The notes beneath the pieces are model-generated. The model was given only the letters and a program-made list of their open reading frames with translations. It was not told the DNA's origin and searched no databases. The position numbers were made by a program, and so were the translations under genes. 64,000 nucleotides of DNA from CAYUHK01 sp964475165. Its GTDB lineage: Bacteria; Verrucomicrobiota; Kiritimatiellia; JAAZAB01. This document shows positions 35,753 to 44,851 of the stretch, piece after piece. Each line of letters opens with the position of its first letter. Positions within the stretch are counted from its first letter, which is position 1. The stretch is taken from positions 25,146 through 89,145 of the forward strand of contig CAYYVN010000008.1 in NCBI GenBank assembly GCA_964475165.1, written 5' to 3'.

Positions 35753-36770
35753 AACGGCCTTAACGGCGCTCAGTAAAAGCATGGCCGCCGGTCGTTTGGC
35801 GCATGCTTATTTGATAGTTGGTCCGCCGCGCGGCGCGGCGACCGCTTTAGCCGAAGCGATCCTGGGGTTGCTCTATTGCACGGCGGCCGCCGCCGCCCGT
35901 CCCTGCGGAACCTGTGCTGTTTGCCGGCAACTCAAGCAGCATATCCATCCTGATTTGCTGTGGGTCGAGCCTCAGAAAAAAACGCGCACCATCCAAAAAG
36001 AGCAGGTGCAACAGATTCAAGAGCATGTTTTGCAGACTTCCCTGGTTGGCGGTTGGAAGGCCATCGTCCTGCTGCATGCCGAGCGTTTACACGAAATGGC
36101 CGCTAATAAACTGCTCAAGACGCTGGAGGAACCGCCGCCGCGCTGTCTCTTCCTGCTCTTAAGCGGCAACCCTGAATTTTTACCGAGCACGATCATCTCC
36201 CGCTGCCAGCGCCTGACGCTGGGGGGCAGTGCCGCTCCGGATGATGCCGCCTTGAAAGCCGCGGTGGCCCAGATTGTCACCTCCGCTTTCGAGCCGGATC
36301 TGTTGGGCGGCTTGGCCTACGCTCGGCGGATACAGGATCTTTTAGAAGATCTCCGCGCCACCATAGAGGCCGCGGAAAGCAGCGCTCCTGCTCTCAGTAT
36401 CCAAGCTCAGCCGAGCGCGGAGCCATCCGCTGCGGCCGCGCCCGATCCGGCTCTGCGCCAGAATCTGAAGGAGGCTGCGCAAGCGCGCATCGAAGGGCGT
36501 TACCGGGAAAGCCGTCAGGCGGTCTTGGGCTGGCTCTTATGTTGGCAGCGGGACCTGCTGCTGAGCGTTTGTGGATTGCCAACAGCCGGATTGTATTTTC
36601 CGGAGGAAAGCGCCCGCTTGCAAGATCAGGCGCGAGGGTTGACTTACCGGCAGGTCCTGCATAACATCCACGTGGTGGAGGAGATGAAGGATCAATTGGA
36701 GCAATTGTTGCCGGAAAACATGGTCTTGGAACGGGGTTTGACCCGCTTGAATCATCAACGCCGGAGGTGA
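35730..36770 (+). CDS. holB: DNA polymerase III delta' subunit
   Basis: The clamp-loader delta' subunit. The nucleotide loop is degenerate (VGPPRGAATALAEAIL), as expected for delta', which does not hydrolyse ATP. Zinc-binding cysteines stand in CGTCAVCRQLKQHIHPDL together with the earlier C in LYCT. LKTLEEPPPRCLFLLLSGN is the sensor region with the SRC motif (ISRCQRL). 346 residues. The C-terminal domain is less conserved, with an alanine-rich insert around 220-245. Confidence 0.9.
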   Translation: MSLQAEIKTALTALSKSMAAGRLAHAYLIVGPPRGAATALAEAILGLLYCTAAAAARPCGTCAVCRQLKQHIHPDLLWVEPQKKTRTIQKEQVQQIQEHVLQTSLVGGWKAIVLLHAERLHEMAANKLLKTLEEPPPRCLFLLLSGNPEFLPSTIISRCQRLTLGGSAAPDDAALKAAVAQIVTSAFEPDLLGGLAYARRIQDLLEDLRATIEAAESSAPALSIQAQPSAEPSAAAAPDPALRQNLKEAAQARIEGRYRESRQAVLGWLLCWQRDLLLSVCGLPTAGLYFPEESARLQDQARGLTYRQVLHNIHVVEEMKDQLEQLLPENMVLERGLTRLNHQRRR

Positions 36771-36774
36771 ACCC

Positions 36775-37608
36775 TTGCGCTTGGCCCATGTGCATTGTGG
36801 CGATATTCATCCCGTGCCCTGTTACTGCGCGGCGGAATTGGCCATTAATGTCGGCGACGCCTGCGTGATCGAACTGGATAAAATCTTGGAATTCGGGCAT
36901 GTGACCAGCCTGACCAAGATCGACGGGGAGGCCGAGAAGGTTCCTCAGGGGGCGGCCCTTATGTTGCGCCGGGCCACGCTGCAGGATCAGTCGCGGGCCA
37001 ATGAAAATATTTTGTTCTCCAAAACGGCGCGCCATCTCTGTCAGGAAAAAATCCAGCATCATCAACTGAACATGCGCTTATTGCGTGTGCACTATACCTT
37101 TGATCGTTCCCGATTGCAGATCGTTTTTACGGCTGAAAGCCGGGTGGATTTTCGGCAATTGATACAGGATTTGGCGGCCGAAACACAGGCGCGGGTGGAA
37201 ATGCGCCAGATCGGCGCGCGGGATGCCGCCGCGATTCTGGGCGGACTGGCGCCTTGCGGCCGGACGCTGTGCTGCCGCGATTGGATCAAGGAATTCGACA
37301 ATATCCATATCCGCATGGCTAAAACGCAGGGGTTATCCTTGAATCCGACCAGCATTAATGGCATGTGCGGTCGTTTGAAATGCTGTTTGCGCTTTGAACA
37401 TAATTGCTATGAGGATTTGGAGCGCAACTTACCCCGCAAGGAAACACGCGTAACCTGCCCGGCGGGCAGTGGCAAGGTGTTGGAAACTAAGGTGTTGTTG
37501 CAGCGCGTCAAGGTGGCCCTCGATGATCAGCGCGTGTTGGAATTTGATCAGCAGGACGTAATTGTGCTTGGCAGCCCGGCCATAAATGGGAATAATGCTT
37601 CCTCATGA
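36775..37608 (+). CDS. PSP1-domain protein, RicT/YaaT-like
   Basis: A 277-residue homolog of Bacillus RicT (YaaT), part of a Y-complex that promotes RNA processing by RNase Y. Conserved cysteines occur in CGRTLCCRDW and MCGRLKCCLRFEHNCYEDL, which bind Fe-S clusters in RicT. The PSP1 core spans about 60-150 (KTARHLCQEKI onward). The start is TTG 36775, five bases after GGAGGTGA. The order tmk-holB-ricT is the same as in Firmicutes, which supports the assignment. Confidence 0.88.
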   Translation: MRLAHVHCGDIHPVPCYCAAELAINVGDACVIELDKILEFGHVTSLTKIDGEAEKVPQGAALMLRRATLQDQSRANENILFSKTARHLCQEKIQHHQLNMRLLRVHYTFDRSRLQIVFTAESRVDFRQLIQDLAAETQARVEMRQIGARDAAAILGGLAPCGRTLCCRDWIKEFDNIHIRMAKTQGLSLNPTSINGMCGRLKCCLRFEHNCYEDLERNLPRKETRVTCPAGSGKVLETKVLLQRVKVALDDQRVLEFDQQDVIVLGSPAINGNNASS

Positions 37609-38108
37609 AAAAGATTTTATTGTTGAATGGCCCCAGTTTGGGCCGTCTGGGAAAACGCGAGCCGCAGCTTTACGGTCACGAGACCCTCGCGGCTATCGTG
37701 CGGCGGCTGCAAACCCTCGCTTTGACCTGGGGCGCGCGCCTGGATGCTTTGCAGAGCGATGAAGAAGGCGTCTTGGTCTCGCACATCATCCGTGCCAGTG
37801 GCAGCTATGATGGGATCATCTTAAATCCGGGTGCCTATACGCATACCAGCGTGGCCCTGCGCGATGCGCTCCAGGCTGTGCCCGTGCCCTGCGTGGAGGT
37901 GCATTTATCCAATACGGCTGCTCGCGAATCATTCCGCCAGATCAGTTTAACCGCCGCCGCTTGCCAGGGGCAGATCATGGGCTTTGGCGCGCGGAGCTAT
38001 GAACTGGCTTTAATAGCGCTCTTGGGCAGTTCGGATGCTGAGCGGCGGCCGCGCCCGCGGCGCCGCACTTCTGCGCCGCGCGCCCGCCGAACGGCGGCCA
38101 AGAGCTGA
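37605..38108 (+). CDS. aroQ: 3-dehydroquinate dehydratase, type II
   Basis: It dehydrates 3-dehydroquinate in the shikimate pathway. LLNGPSLGRLGKREPQLYG carries the catalytic Tyr and Arg, QSDEEGVLVSHI the second motif, LNPGAYTHTSVALRDAL the loop, and EVHLSN the catalytic His. 167 residues including an extra basic tail rich in RRPRPRRRT. The start overlaps the ricT stop (ATGA). accB follows 41 bases later, the usual aroQ-accB-accC order. Confidence 0.95.
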   Translation: MKKILLLNGPSLGRLGKREPQLYGHETLAAIVRRLQTLALTWGARLDALQSDEEGVLVSHIIRASGSYDGIILNPGAYTHTSVALRDALQAVPVPCVEVHLSNTAARESFRQISLTAAACQGQIMGFGARSYELALIALLGSSDAERRPRPRRRTSAPRARRTAAKS

Positions 38109-38149
38109 GATGCGCTGGTTGATGCTCGCAAATAATGCAAGGGGTGAAT

Positions 38150-38578
38150 ATGAATCTCGATGATATCAAAGAAATCATAAACCTGATGACGGTGCACGGC
38201 TTGACCGAATTCGAAAAGGAGGAGGAGGGCGTGCGCATTGCGATCAAGAAAGGTATGGCGCAAGCGCCCGCGCCGCCGGCGCCCCTGCCGGCCGTGGTCC
38301 AGAGCCCGCCTCCGGCTGAGCCGGAGATTGATGATAAGTGCGTGCTGGTCAAGGCGCCCTTCGTGGGCACCTTTTATCGGGCGCCCTCGCCGGAATCCGA
38401 GCCTTACGTCAAGGTGGGCCAGGAGATTAGCGCCGATACGGTATTATGCATTGTGGAAGCCATGAAAGTGATGAACGAAATCAAGGCCGAAGTGCGCGGG
38501 GTGGTGCGCGATATTTTAGTGGAAAATGCGCATGTCGTCCAATTCGGTCAGCCGCTTTTCAAAATCGAAAAACTGTAA
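38150..38578 (+). CDS. accB: Biotin carboxyl carrier protein of acetyl-CoA carboxylase
   Basis: The biotin-carrying subunit. The biotinylated Lys is in VEAMKVMNEI. VLVKAPFVGTFYRAPSPE starts the biotinyl domain, and a Pro/Ala-rich linker (about 40-65) joins it to the N-terminal helix. I chose ATG 38150, preceded by AAGGGGTG; an in-frame ATG five codons earlier exists. 142 residues. accC follows 60 bases later. Confidence 0.95.
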   Translation: MNLDDIKEIINLMTVHGLTEFEKEEEGVRIAIKKGMAQAPAPPAPLPAVVQSPPPAEPEIDDKCVLVKAPFVGTFYRAPSPESEPYVKVGQEISADTVLCIVEAMKVMNEIKAEVRGVVRDILVENAHVVQFGQPLFKIEKL

Positions 38579-38638
38579 AGAAAGGGTCAAGCCCTGCGCC
38601 GGCCGCTGGTCGCAAGGCCAGCGTTTGGCCATCAGATC

Positions 38639-40042
38639 ATGTTTAAGCGTGTTTTAATTGCTAACCGTGGCGAGATCGCCTTGCGGATCATTCGCGCCTG
38701 CCGCGAACTGGGCATCAAGTCGGTGGCCGTTTATTCCGAGGCCGATGAGCAAGCCCTCCATGTGCAGATGGCCGATGAAGCCATTTGCATCGGGCCAGCC
38801 GCGGCCACGGATAGCTATTTGAAAATCGCCAATATCATCAGCGCCGCCGAAGTGGCCGACGTGGATGCCATTCACCCCGGCTATGGGTTTTTGTCCGAGA
38901 ATACCCATTTTGTGCAGATCTGTGAGAGCTGCAATATTAAGTTTATCGGGCCGACCTCCGATAACATCAAGCGCATGGGCGATAAAGCCGCCGCCCGTGA
39001 AACCATGCGCAAGTGTGGGCTGCCCACCATCCCCGGCAGCAAGACCATCGTCAAAAATAAAGAGGAGGCGTTGACCGTCGCCCGCCGGGCCGGCTATCCG
39101 GTCTTAATCAAAGCCGCCGCCGGGGGTGGGGGCAAGGGGCTGCGCATTGCGCATAATGATGTTAGTTTGACGCAAGGCTTTCTGATGGCCAGTGCTGAGG
39201 CCGGGCGCGCTTTTGGGCGCGAGGATGTTTACATCGAAAAGTTCATCGAGCAGGCCCGGCATGTGGAAGTGCAGGTCCTGGCTGATCATTATGGCCATGT
39301 GGTTCAGCTGGGCGAGCGGGATTGCAGCATTCAGCGGCGGCATCAAAAACTGCTCGAGGAATCGCCCTGCCCGGTTTTACAGCCCGAGCAACGCCGGCGC
39401 ATGGGGCGCTATGCCATTCGCGCCGTGGAATGTATTGGCTATCGCAACGCTGGTACCATCGAGTTTTTATTGGATGGCAAGGGCAATTTTTATTTCATGG
39501 AAATGAATACGCGTATCCAGGTGGAACATCCCGTGACCGAAATGGTCACCGGCGTTGATATCGTTAAGGAACAAATTCGGGTGGCGGCCGGCGAGCGACT
39601 GGCTTTCGATCAAAAGGATATCAAGCCCAAGGGGCACGCCATAGAATGGCGGGTTAATGCCGAGGATGCCGGTAACAACTTTGCGCCTTCGCCGGGGCGG
39701 GTTGAGTGGTTGCATTTTCCGGGTGGGCCGGGCGTGCGCGTGGATTCAGCCGTTTATAACGGCTGTGAAATTCTGCCTTATTATGACAGCATGATCGCCA
39801 AAATTATCGTGCAAGGCGATACCCGCGAGGAAGCCATTAGCCGCATGTCGCGCGCCTTGAGCGAATGCCTGATTGAAGGGCCCAAAACAACCTTGCCCCT
39901 GGGGCAGGCGATCATGAACGATTCTTTGTTCCGCCGCGGCAAATACAACACGGCCTTTTTAGATAATTTCTTGAAAGACGGCTGGGGCATGGCGGTCATG
40001 TCCGGCAGCAGCATCTGGAGAAGCGGCGAGGGGCGTTCCTGA
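38639..40042 (+). CDS. accC: Biotin carboxylase of acetyl-CoA carboxylase
   Basis: It carboxylates biotin on AccB with ATP. FKRVLIANRGEIALRIIRAC opens the biotin-carboxylase N-domain. AAAGGGGKGLRI is the glycine-rich ATP loop, HVEVQVLAD and ERDCSIQRRHQKLLEESP the ATP-grasp core, and EMNTRIQVEHPVTE the catalytic site. 467 residues. The carboxyltransferase genes accA and accD are not in this window. Confidence 0.96.
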   Translation: MFKRVLIANRGEIALRIIRACRELGIKSVAVYSEADEQALHVQMADEAICIGPAAATDSYLKIANIISAAEVADVDAIHPGYGFLSENTHFVQICESCNIKFIGPTSDNIKRMGDKAAARETMRKCGLPTIPGSKTIVKNKEEALTVARRAGYPVLIKAAAGGGGKGLRIAHNDVSLTQGFLMASAEAGRAFGREDVYIEKFIEQARHVEVQVLADHYGHVVQLGERDCSIQRRHQKLLEESPCPVLQPEQRRRMGRYAIRAVECIGYRNAGTIEFLLDGKGNFYFMEMNTRIQVEHPVTEMVTGVDIVKEQIRVAAGERLAFDQKDIKPKGHAIEWRVNAEDAGNNFAPSPGRVEWLHFPGGPGVRVDSAVYNGCEILPYYDSMIAKIIVQGDTREEAISRMSRALSECLIEGPKTTLPLGQAIMNDSLFRRGKYNTAFLDNFLKDGWGMAVMSGSSIWRSGEGRS

Positions 40043-40126
40043 AAAGGGCGGATATCACCGCAGCGGTTAGGGAGGGAAGTCGGCAATCGGCGTCGGCATT
40101 AACCGGCGCCTAAGAGGGGGGAGAGC

Positions 40127-40693
40127 ATGAAAATACTACGCAGCTTAATCGGCTTTATCATCTCACTGGTGGTTTTGGGTCTGGGCTGGCTGTTGATCGC
40201 CGGAGTTTTCGGGATTCATTATGCCTGCTGGGATCTGCTGATGAGCAATCGCCTTTGGCAGCTCTCACTGGGCGTGAGCCTGGCGACGATCGTGATTCTC
40301 TTCTGGCTCTCGGCTATCTCCATTGGTAAGCGGGAGCATTTTCTTTCCTTCGATAGCGAAGGTGGCACGGTTAGCATTAGCGTGGCGGCGGTGAATGTGT
40401 TTCTGGCCAAGCTGAAGAATGAATTCGCCGGCATTGTGGATCTGCGTGCGGATGTCTCAGCTTCGCGCGCTGGCGCCATTGAGGTGCGTTTGGATTTGAG
40501 CGTTAAGGCCGGCACGCATGTGCAACAATTATCGCAAGCCCTGCAACAGCGCGTGCGCGATACTATGCGCGAAAGCCTGGGTATTCTGGATATAGCCTCG
40601 GTGAAGGTGAATGTGCAGGATATCGTCTCCAGCGAGACCAGCGCGGAACGCCGCCAGGCCCAGTCATCCGATTGGCATGCATCCGAGGTTTGA
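40127..40693 (+). CDS. AmaP-like alkaline shock membrane anchor
   Basis: A 188-residue protein with two N-terminal helices (about 5-28 and 43-65) and a soluble domain of the Asp23/AmaP type: GTVSISVAAVNVFLAKL, then SASRAGAIEVRLDLSVKAG, and LGILDIASVKVNVQDI. AmaP anchors Asp23 family proteins at the membrane in Gram-positive bacteria; here it stands without a visible Asp23 gene. GGGGGGAGA precedes the ATG. Function in this organism is not known. Confidence 0.75.
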   Translation: MKILRSLIGFIISLVVLGLGWLLIAGVFGIHYACWDLLMSNRLWQLSLGVSLATIVILFWLSAISIGKREHFLSFDSEGGTVSISVAAVNVFLAKLKNEFAGIVDLRADVSASRAGAIEVRLDLSVKAGTHVQQLSQALQQRVRDTMRESLGILDIASVKVNVQDIVSSETSAERRQAQSSDWHASEV

Positions 40694-40705
40694 AGCGCGG
40701 CGCCC

Positions 40706-41941
40706 TTAAAAGGTGTGAATCAAGAGCCCAGAACGGACTTTCGGTTCGAACCAGGTGCTTTTGGGTGGCATGCTCTTTCCGGCATCGGCGATAGCCATCA
40801 ATTGTTCTCCGGCCACCGGAAACATCGCAAAAGCTACGGCGGCCGCTCCGGAATCCACGCGTTGTTTCAGCTCGGCCACGCTCTGGCGGCCGCCGCTAAA
40901 ATCGATGCGCTGGTCGGTGCGCGGGTCGCCGATGCCCAAAATCGGTTGCAGCAGACGCATTTGCAGCAAGTGCACATCCAATCCGCTGGTGGGGTCAGCG
41001 CCGTCTGCCGCCGCAGCTCTTTCCGGCTGCAGGGCCAGATCATACCATTGGCCGGCGCAATACATGCGCGCATGTCCGGCCTGAGTGGGGTTGGCATCGG
41101 CAGCAGGGGTCATCCGCATTTGGCTGCCGACGGCCTCCAGAAAAGCGGCCGTTGATTGGCCGTGCAGATCCTTAACGCAACGGTTATAGGGTAGGATTTG
41201 CAATTGGCTGGCAGGAAAGAGAACCACCGGAAACCAATTATATTCTTCTCCGCCATGATGGGCGGGATTGGCGGCGCGGCAGTCCCGCGCGATGCGCGCG
41301 GCGCTGGCGGCGCGGTGGTGCCCATCCGCAATATAGCAATGGGAGATTTGGGCACAGGCGGCGCTCAAGGGCGCTGTCTGGCGCACACGCCAGACGGTAT
41401 GGCGGACGCCATCCGGCAGGGTAAAATCATAGATAGGATCCCGCGCCTCGATCTCCTGGAGCTGGCTGGTCAGGGCGGGTTGATCGCGATACATCAGGAA
41501 GACCAGACCTCCATGGGCGCGCAGGGCGCCGATGTGGCGCGTGCGATCGTCTTCTTTATCCTGGCGGGTTTTTTCATGCTTCTTGATGAGGCCCGCTGTG
41601 TAATCTTCGGCATGACAGCAGGCCACCAAGCCGCATTGTTTATGAGCGGCTTGTTGCAAGCGATAGAGATATAAAGAGGGTTCGGCCTCGCGCACAAAAA
41701 CGCCCTTATCCTGGAGGGCTTTGAAGTTGTCGGCGGCGCGGGCATAGACGACGGCGGCATCCAGCGGCGTGGTTTCCGGCAGGCCGATTTCGGGGCGGGA
41801 AACATGCAGAAAACTCAATGGATTCTGCGCGGCCAGCGCGGCGGCGGCCGCGCGATCCACCACATCATACGGCACACAAGAAACCTCGGCGACCAGCTCT
41901 GGCCGGGGTCGCAAAGCCTGAAAGGGATTGATACGTAACAT
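40706..41941 (-). CDS. DUF1015 family protein
   Basis: A 411-residue soluble protein of the DUF1015 family (sometimes tentatively called SerK-like kinases). RINPFQALRPRPELVAEVSC with PYDVV is the family start. NPLSFLHVSRPEI, YIADGHHRAASAARIARDCR and YNWFPVVLFPASQL are further signatures. ATG 41941 has GGAG upstream; the open frame runs 11 codons further. The ADGHH motif may bind metal or a phosphate-bearing substrate; the reaction is not shown by the sequence. Monocistronic and convergent with the AmaP-like gene. Confidence 0.85.
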   Translation of the reverse strand: MLRINPFQALRPRPELVAEVSCVPYDVVDRAAAAALAAQNPLSFLHVSRPEIGLPETTPLDAAVVYARAADNFKALQDKGVFVREAEPSLYLYRLQQAAHKQCGLVACCHAEDYTAGLIKKHEKTRQDKEDDRTRHIGALRAHGGLVFLMYRDQPALTSQLQEIEARDPIYDFTLPDGVRHTVWRVRQTAPLSAACAQISHCYIADGHHRAASAARIARDCRAANPAHHGGEEYNWFPVVLFPASQLQILPYNRCVKDLHGQSTAAFLEAVGSQMRMTPAADANPTQAGHARMYCAGQWYDLALQPERAAAADGADPTSGLDVHLLQMRLLQPILGIGDPRTDQRIDFSGGRQSVAELKQRVDSGAAAVAFAMFPVAGEQLMAIADAGKSMPPKSTWFEPKVRSGLLIHTF

Positions 41942-42028
41942 GCTTGCTCCAGATTGTTGTTTAATGCCCCTCAATCTAGCATAGTATCGTCAGCTCGCAA
42001 CCTAAAATTATGGTCCTGGAACAAAAGA

Positions 42029-42056
42029 TTGACGCAGCCGGCCGGAGTGCTATTTA
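42029..42056 (+). promoter_or_regulatory. Promoter of leuS
   Basis: TTGACG (42029-42034) is followed by TATTTA (42051-42056) after 16 bases; an overlapping TTTAAT gives an 18-base spacer. It lies about 25 bases before the leuS ATG and divergent from the DUF1015 gene. Confidence 0.6.
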
Positions 42057-42082
42057 ATGCTGGCTTAAGCGCAGGCTCAAAT

Positions 42083-44596
42083 ATGCAAGAAAAATATCCA
42101 TTTGATGAAATCGAACCGAAGTGGCAGCGCTTTTGGCAGGCTGAGGGTTTCTTTAAGATTGAGCAGAGCCGGACCGAGCGTAAATATTATTGCCTGACCA
42201 TGTTTCCTTATCCTTCGGGCACGATGCATGCCGGGCATGTGCGCAACTACTGTATTGGCGATGTGATCGTCCGCTACAAGATGCTGCGTGGCTACCGCGT
42301 CCTCTCGCCGATGGGTTGGGATGCTTTTGGTTTGCCAGCTGAAAACGCGGCCCGGGAGCATGGCGTGCATCCGCGCCATTGGACCCTGCAGAACATTGCC
42401 CAGATGAAACAACAGCTCCTTTCCTGGGGCATGGCCTACGATTGGGAGCGCGAACTGGCCACTTGCCATCCCGAATATTATCGCTGGACCCAATGGATTT
42501 TCCTGAAGCTTTTTGAACGCGGCTTGGCCTATCAGAAGACGGCGGCGGTCAATTGGTGCGAGTGCTGCACCACGCTGGCCAACGAGGAAGTACTGGCCGA
42601 TGGCACTTGTGAACGTTGCGGCCGTACGGTCACTCAAAAAGACCTGCAGCAATGGTTTTTTAAGATCACCGATTATGCCCAGCCCTTGCTCGATGATCTG
42701 AAACTGCTTGAGCGCTGGCCGGAAAATGTGCGTGCCATGCAAGCCAACTGGATCGGCCGCTCGGTTGGCGCCCGGATCGTTTTTGAGGTAGTCGAAACCG
42801 GCGCGGCCTGCCCGATTTTCACTACGCGTCCTGATACCGTCTATGGCGTGACCTTCATGGCCTTAGCGCCCGAACACCCGCTCGTGGAAACTTTCTTACC
42901 CAATAATCCGCGGGCGGATGAGATCCGCGCCTTTGTGGAGCGCCAGAAAAAGATCTCCGCCGCCGAGCGCTCTCGAGAGAATATCCGCCCGGAAGGCGTC
43001 TTTACCGGATTCCATATCCGCAATCCATACAATGGGGCGGAGGTGCCGCTGTGGATAACGAATTATGTGCTGATGGAATATGGGACTGGCGCGGTCATGG
43101 CGGTGCCAGCGCATGATGAGCGCGATTTTGCTTTTGCCCGCGCCCATGACCTGCCGATCAAGGTCGTCATTCAAGATCCGGCCGCCAGTCAGCGGGAGGG
43201 AGAGCATCTCTCTCAAGCCTATGTGGAAGATGGTATCTTGATCAATTCGGGTCCCTTCAACGGCCGCCCTAATCGGGAGGCCATGGCTGAGATCACTCAA
43301 TATGCTCAGGCCCACCAGTTTGGGGAAGCCAGCATTCATTACCGCCTGCGTGACTGGCTGATCAGCCGCCAGCGTTACTGGGGCGCGCCCATACCCATCG
43401 TGCATTGCGCCGCTTGTGGCGCCGTGCCCGTACCCGAATCAGATCTGCCGGTGCTCTTGCCGGATGATGTAGACTATCTGAGCGAGCAGGGCAACCCCCT
43501 GGCCTCCCATGCCGGATTCATCAATACTCAGTGTCCGCGCTGTGCCCAACCCGCCCGGCGTGAAACAGATACGCTGGCTCAATGGCTGTGTTCCTGCTGG
43601 TATTTCTTGCGCTATCTTAACCCGCGCCTGCCTACGGCCCCCTTTAACCGCCAGGATGTGGATGGCTGGCTGCCGGTCGATCAATATATCGGTGGCATCG
43701 AACATGCCGTCTTACATCTACTCTATTCCCGCTTCATCGTTAAAGTATTGCATGCCGCCGGCTATTGCTCGTTTCGCGAACCGTTCCAGGCGCTCTTTAC
43801 CCAGGGCATGATCTGCAAGCGCAGCGCCAGCGATGGGCAGCTCTATAAAATGTCCAAATCCAAGGGCAATGTGGTTAGTCCCGATGAGCTGATCCGTGAA
43901 TATGGAGCCGATACCGTGCGCTTGTACACGCTCTTTATTGGCCCGCCGGAAAAAGACGCCGAATGGAGCGATGCCGGCATTGAAGGTGCCCATCGCTTCT
44001 TGCGAAGGGTCTGGCGCTTGGTCTATAGCAACCGCGCCTTGTTGGCCGCCAGCTCCTCCGCGCCGCTGGAGCCTGCCGCTCTGACAGAGGCGGAAGGGGA
44101 TCTGTTTCGTAAAACCCATGAGGTTATCCAGCGCGTGACCCGCGACCTGGAGGATGCTTTCCATTTCAATACGGCCATCGCCCAGATCATGGAATTGGCC
44201 AATGCCCTGGAAGCTTTGGCAAGCGCTGGCGCGGCGTCCGCACAACGGCCGGCGGTTGTGCGCCAGGCCTTGGAAACGCTGACCCTTTTGCTGGCACCCT
44301 TCGCGCCGCATCTCGCCGAAGAATTATGGGTGGAGTTGGGACAGCCAGCCGGTATTTTGAAAGCATCCTGGCCGGTGGCCGATCCCCAGGCCCTGGTGCG
44401 CGCACAGGTCGAAATCGCCATCCAGGTTAATGGCAAGTTGCGGGGCATGCTCACCTTGCCGGCGGGCTTGGCTCAAAGTGCGGTGGAAGCGGCGGCGCTG
44501 GCCCATGCGCCCATCAGTAAATGGGCGGCGGCGGATCGAGTGATCAAAAGTATTTTTGTGCCGGATAAATTAATCAATCTGGTCGTGCGCTCCTAA
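42083..44596 (+). CDS. leuS: Leucyl-tRNA synthetase
   Basis: A class I synthetase, 837 residues. PYPSGTMHAGHVRNYCIGD carries the HIGH-like motif and KMSKSKGNVVSPDELI the KMSKS loop. The editing domain (about 225-420) contains TTRPDTVYGVTFMALAPEH. Zinc cysteines are visible in CECCTTLANEEV and CERCG. ATG 42083 is where homology begins; the frame is open to 41954. The class matches the single-gene bacterial type. Confidence 0.97.
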   Translation: MQEKYPFDEIEPKWQRFWQAEGFFKIEQSRTERKYYCLTMFPYPSGTMHAGHVRNYCIGDVIVRYKMLRGYRVLSPMGWDAFGLPAENAAREHGVHPRHWTLQNIAQMKQQLLSWGMAYDWERELATCHPEYYRWTQWIFLKLFERGLAYQKTAAVNWCECCTTLANEEVLADGTCERCGRTVTQKDLQQWFFKITDYAQPLLDDLKLLERWPENVRAMQANWIGRSVGARIVFEVVETGAACPIFTTRPDTVYGVTFMALAPEHPLVETFLPNNPRADEIRAFVERQKKISAAERSRENIRPEGVFTGFHIRNPYNGAEVPLWITNYVLMEYGTGAVMAVPAHDERDFAFARAHDLPIKVVIQDPAASQREGEHLSQAYVEDGILINSGPFNGRPNREAMAEITQYAQAHQFGEASIHYRLRDWLISRQRYWGAPIPIVHCAACGAVPVPESDLPVLLPDDVDYLSEQGNPLASHAGFINTQCPRCAQPARRETDTLAQWLCSCWYFLRYLNPRLPTAPFNRQDVDGWLPVDQYIGGIEHAVLHLLYSRFIVKVLHAAGYCSFREPFQALFTQGMICKRSASDGQLYKMSKSKGNVVSPDELIREYGADTVRLYTLFIGPPEKDAEWSDAGIEGAHRFLRRVWRLVYSNRALLAASSSAPLEPAALTEAEGDLFRKTHEVIQRVTRDLEDAFHFNTAIAQIMELANALEALASAGAASAQRPAVVRQALETLTLLLAPFAPHLAEELWVELGQPAGILKASWPVADPQALVRAQVEIAIQVNGKLRGMLTLPAGLAQSAVEAAALAHAPISKWAAADRVIKSIFVPDKLINLVVRS

Positions 44597-44623
44597 AGAA
44601 GGCCATGGGGCGGGGGAGAGAGG

Positions 44624-44839
44624 ATGAGATCACCAAAAACACGCCTATCATCCGGCGCCATCCGTCCCCTGCTCAAAAGCTGGTTCAGCCTTACTTCCCA
44701 GGAGCGCTTCGTCGTATTGATTATTGTGAGCTTGTTTCTGCTGGGGCTGGGAACGCGCTATTGGCATTTGCGCTGCGGGCCAGGCCAGCAGTCGGCCGAG
44801 CTCCCCGCCAGCACGCCGTCCTCGCCGCCGCTAAGATAG
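44624..44839 (+). CDS. Small single-helix membrane protein, possible truncated ComEA-like anchor
   Basis: 71 residues with one helix (about 31-48) after SWFSLTSQERFVVLIIVSLF, then a short periplasmic Ser/Pro-rich tail ending at residue 71. GGGGGAGAGAGG before the ATG is a strong ribosome site, so it is probably translated. The LTxQER-plus-helix start resembles the N-terminal anchor of ComEA-like helix-hairpin-helix proteins, but no DNA-binding part follows. Cotranscribed with leuS. Name uncertain. Confidence 0.5.
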   Translation: MRSPKTRLSSGAIRPLLKSWFSLTSQERFVVLIIVSLFLLGLGTRYWHLRCGPGQQSAELPASTPSSPPLR

Positions 44840-44851
44840 CGGCGGCCCGGC

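Noticed and set aside
36394..37065. 223-codon minus-strand open frame across holB/ricT
   Set aside because: Antisense to two recognised genes; composition is low-complexity.
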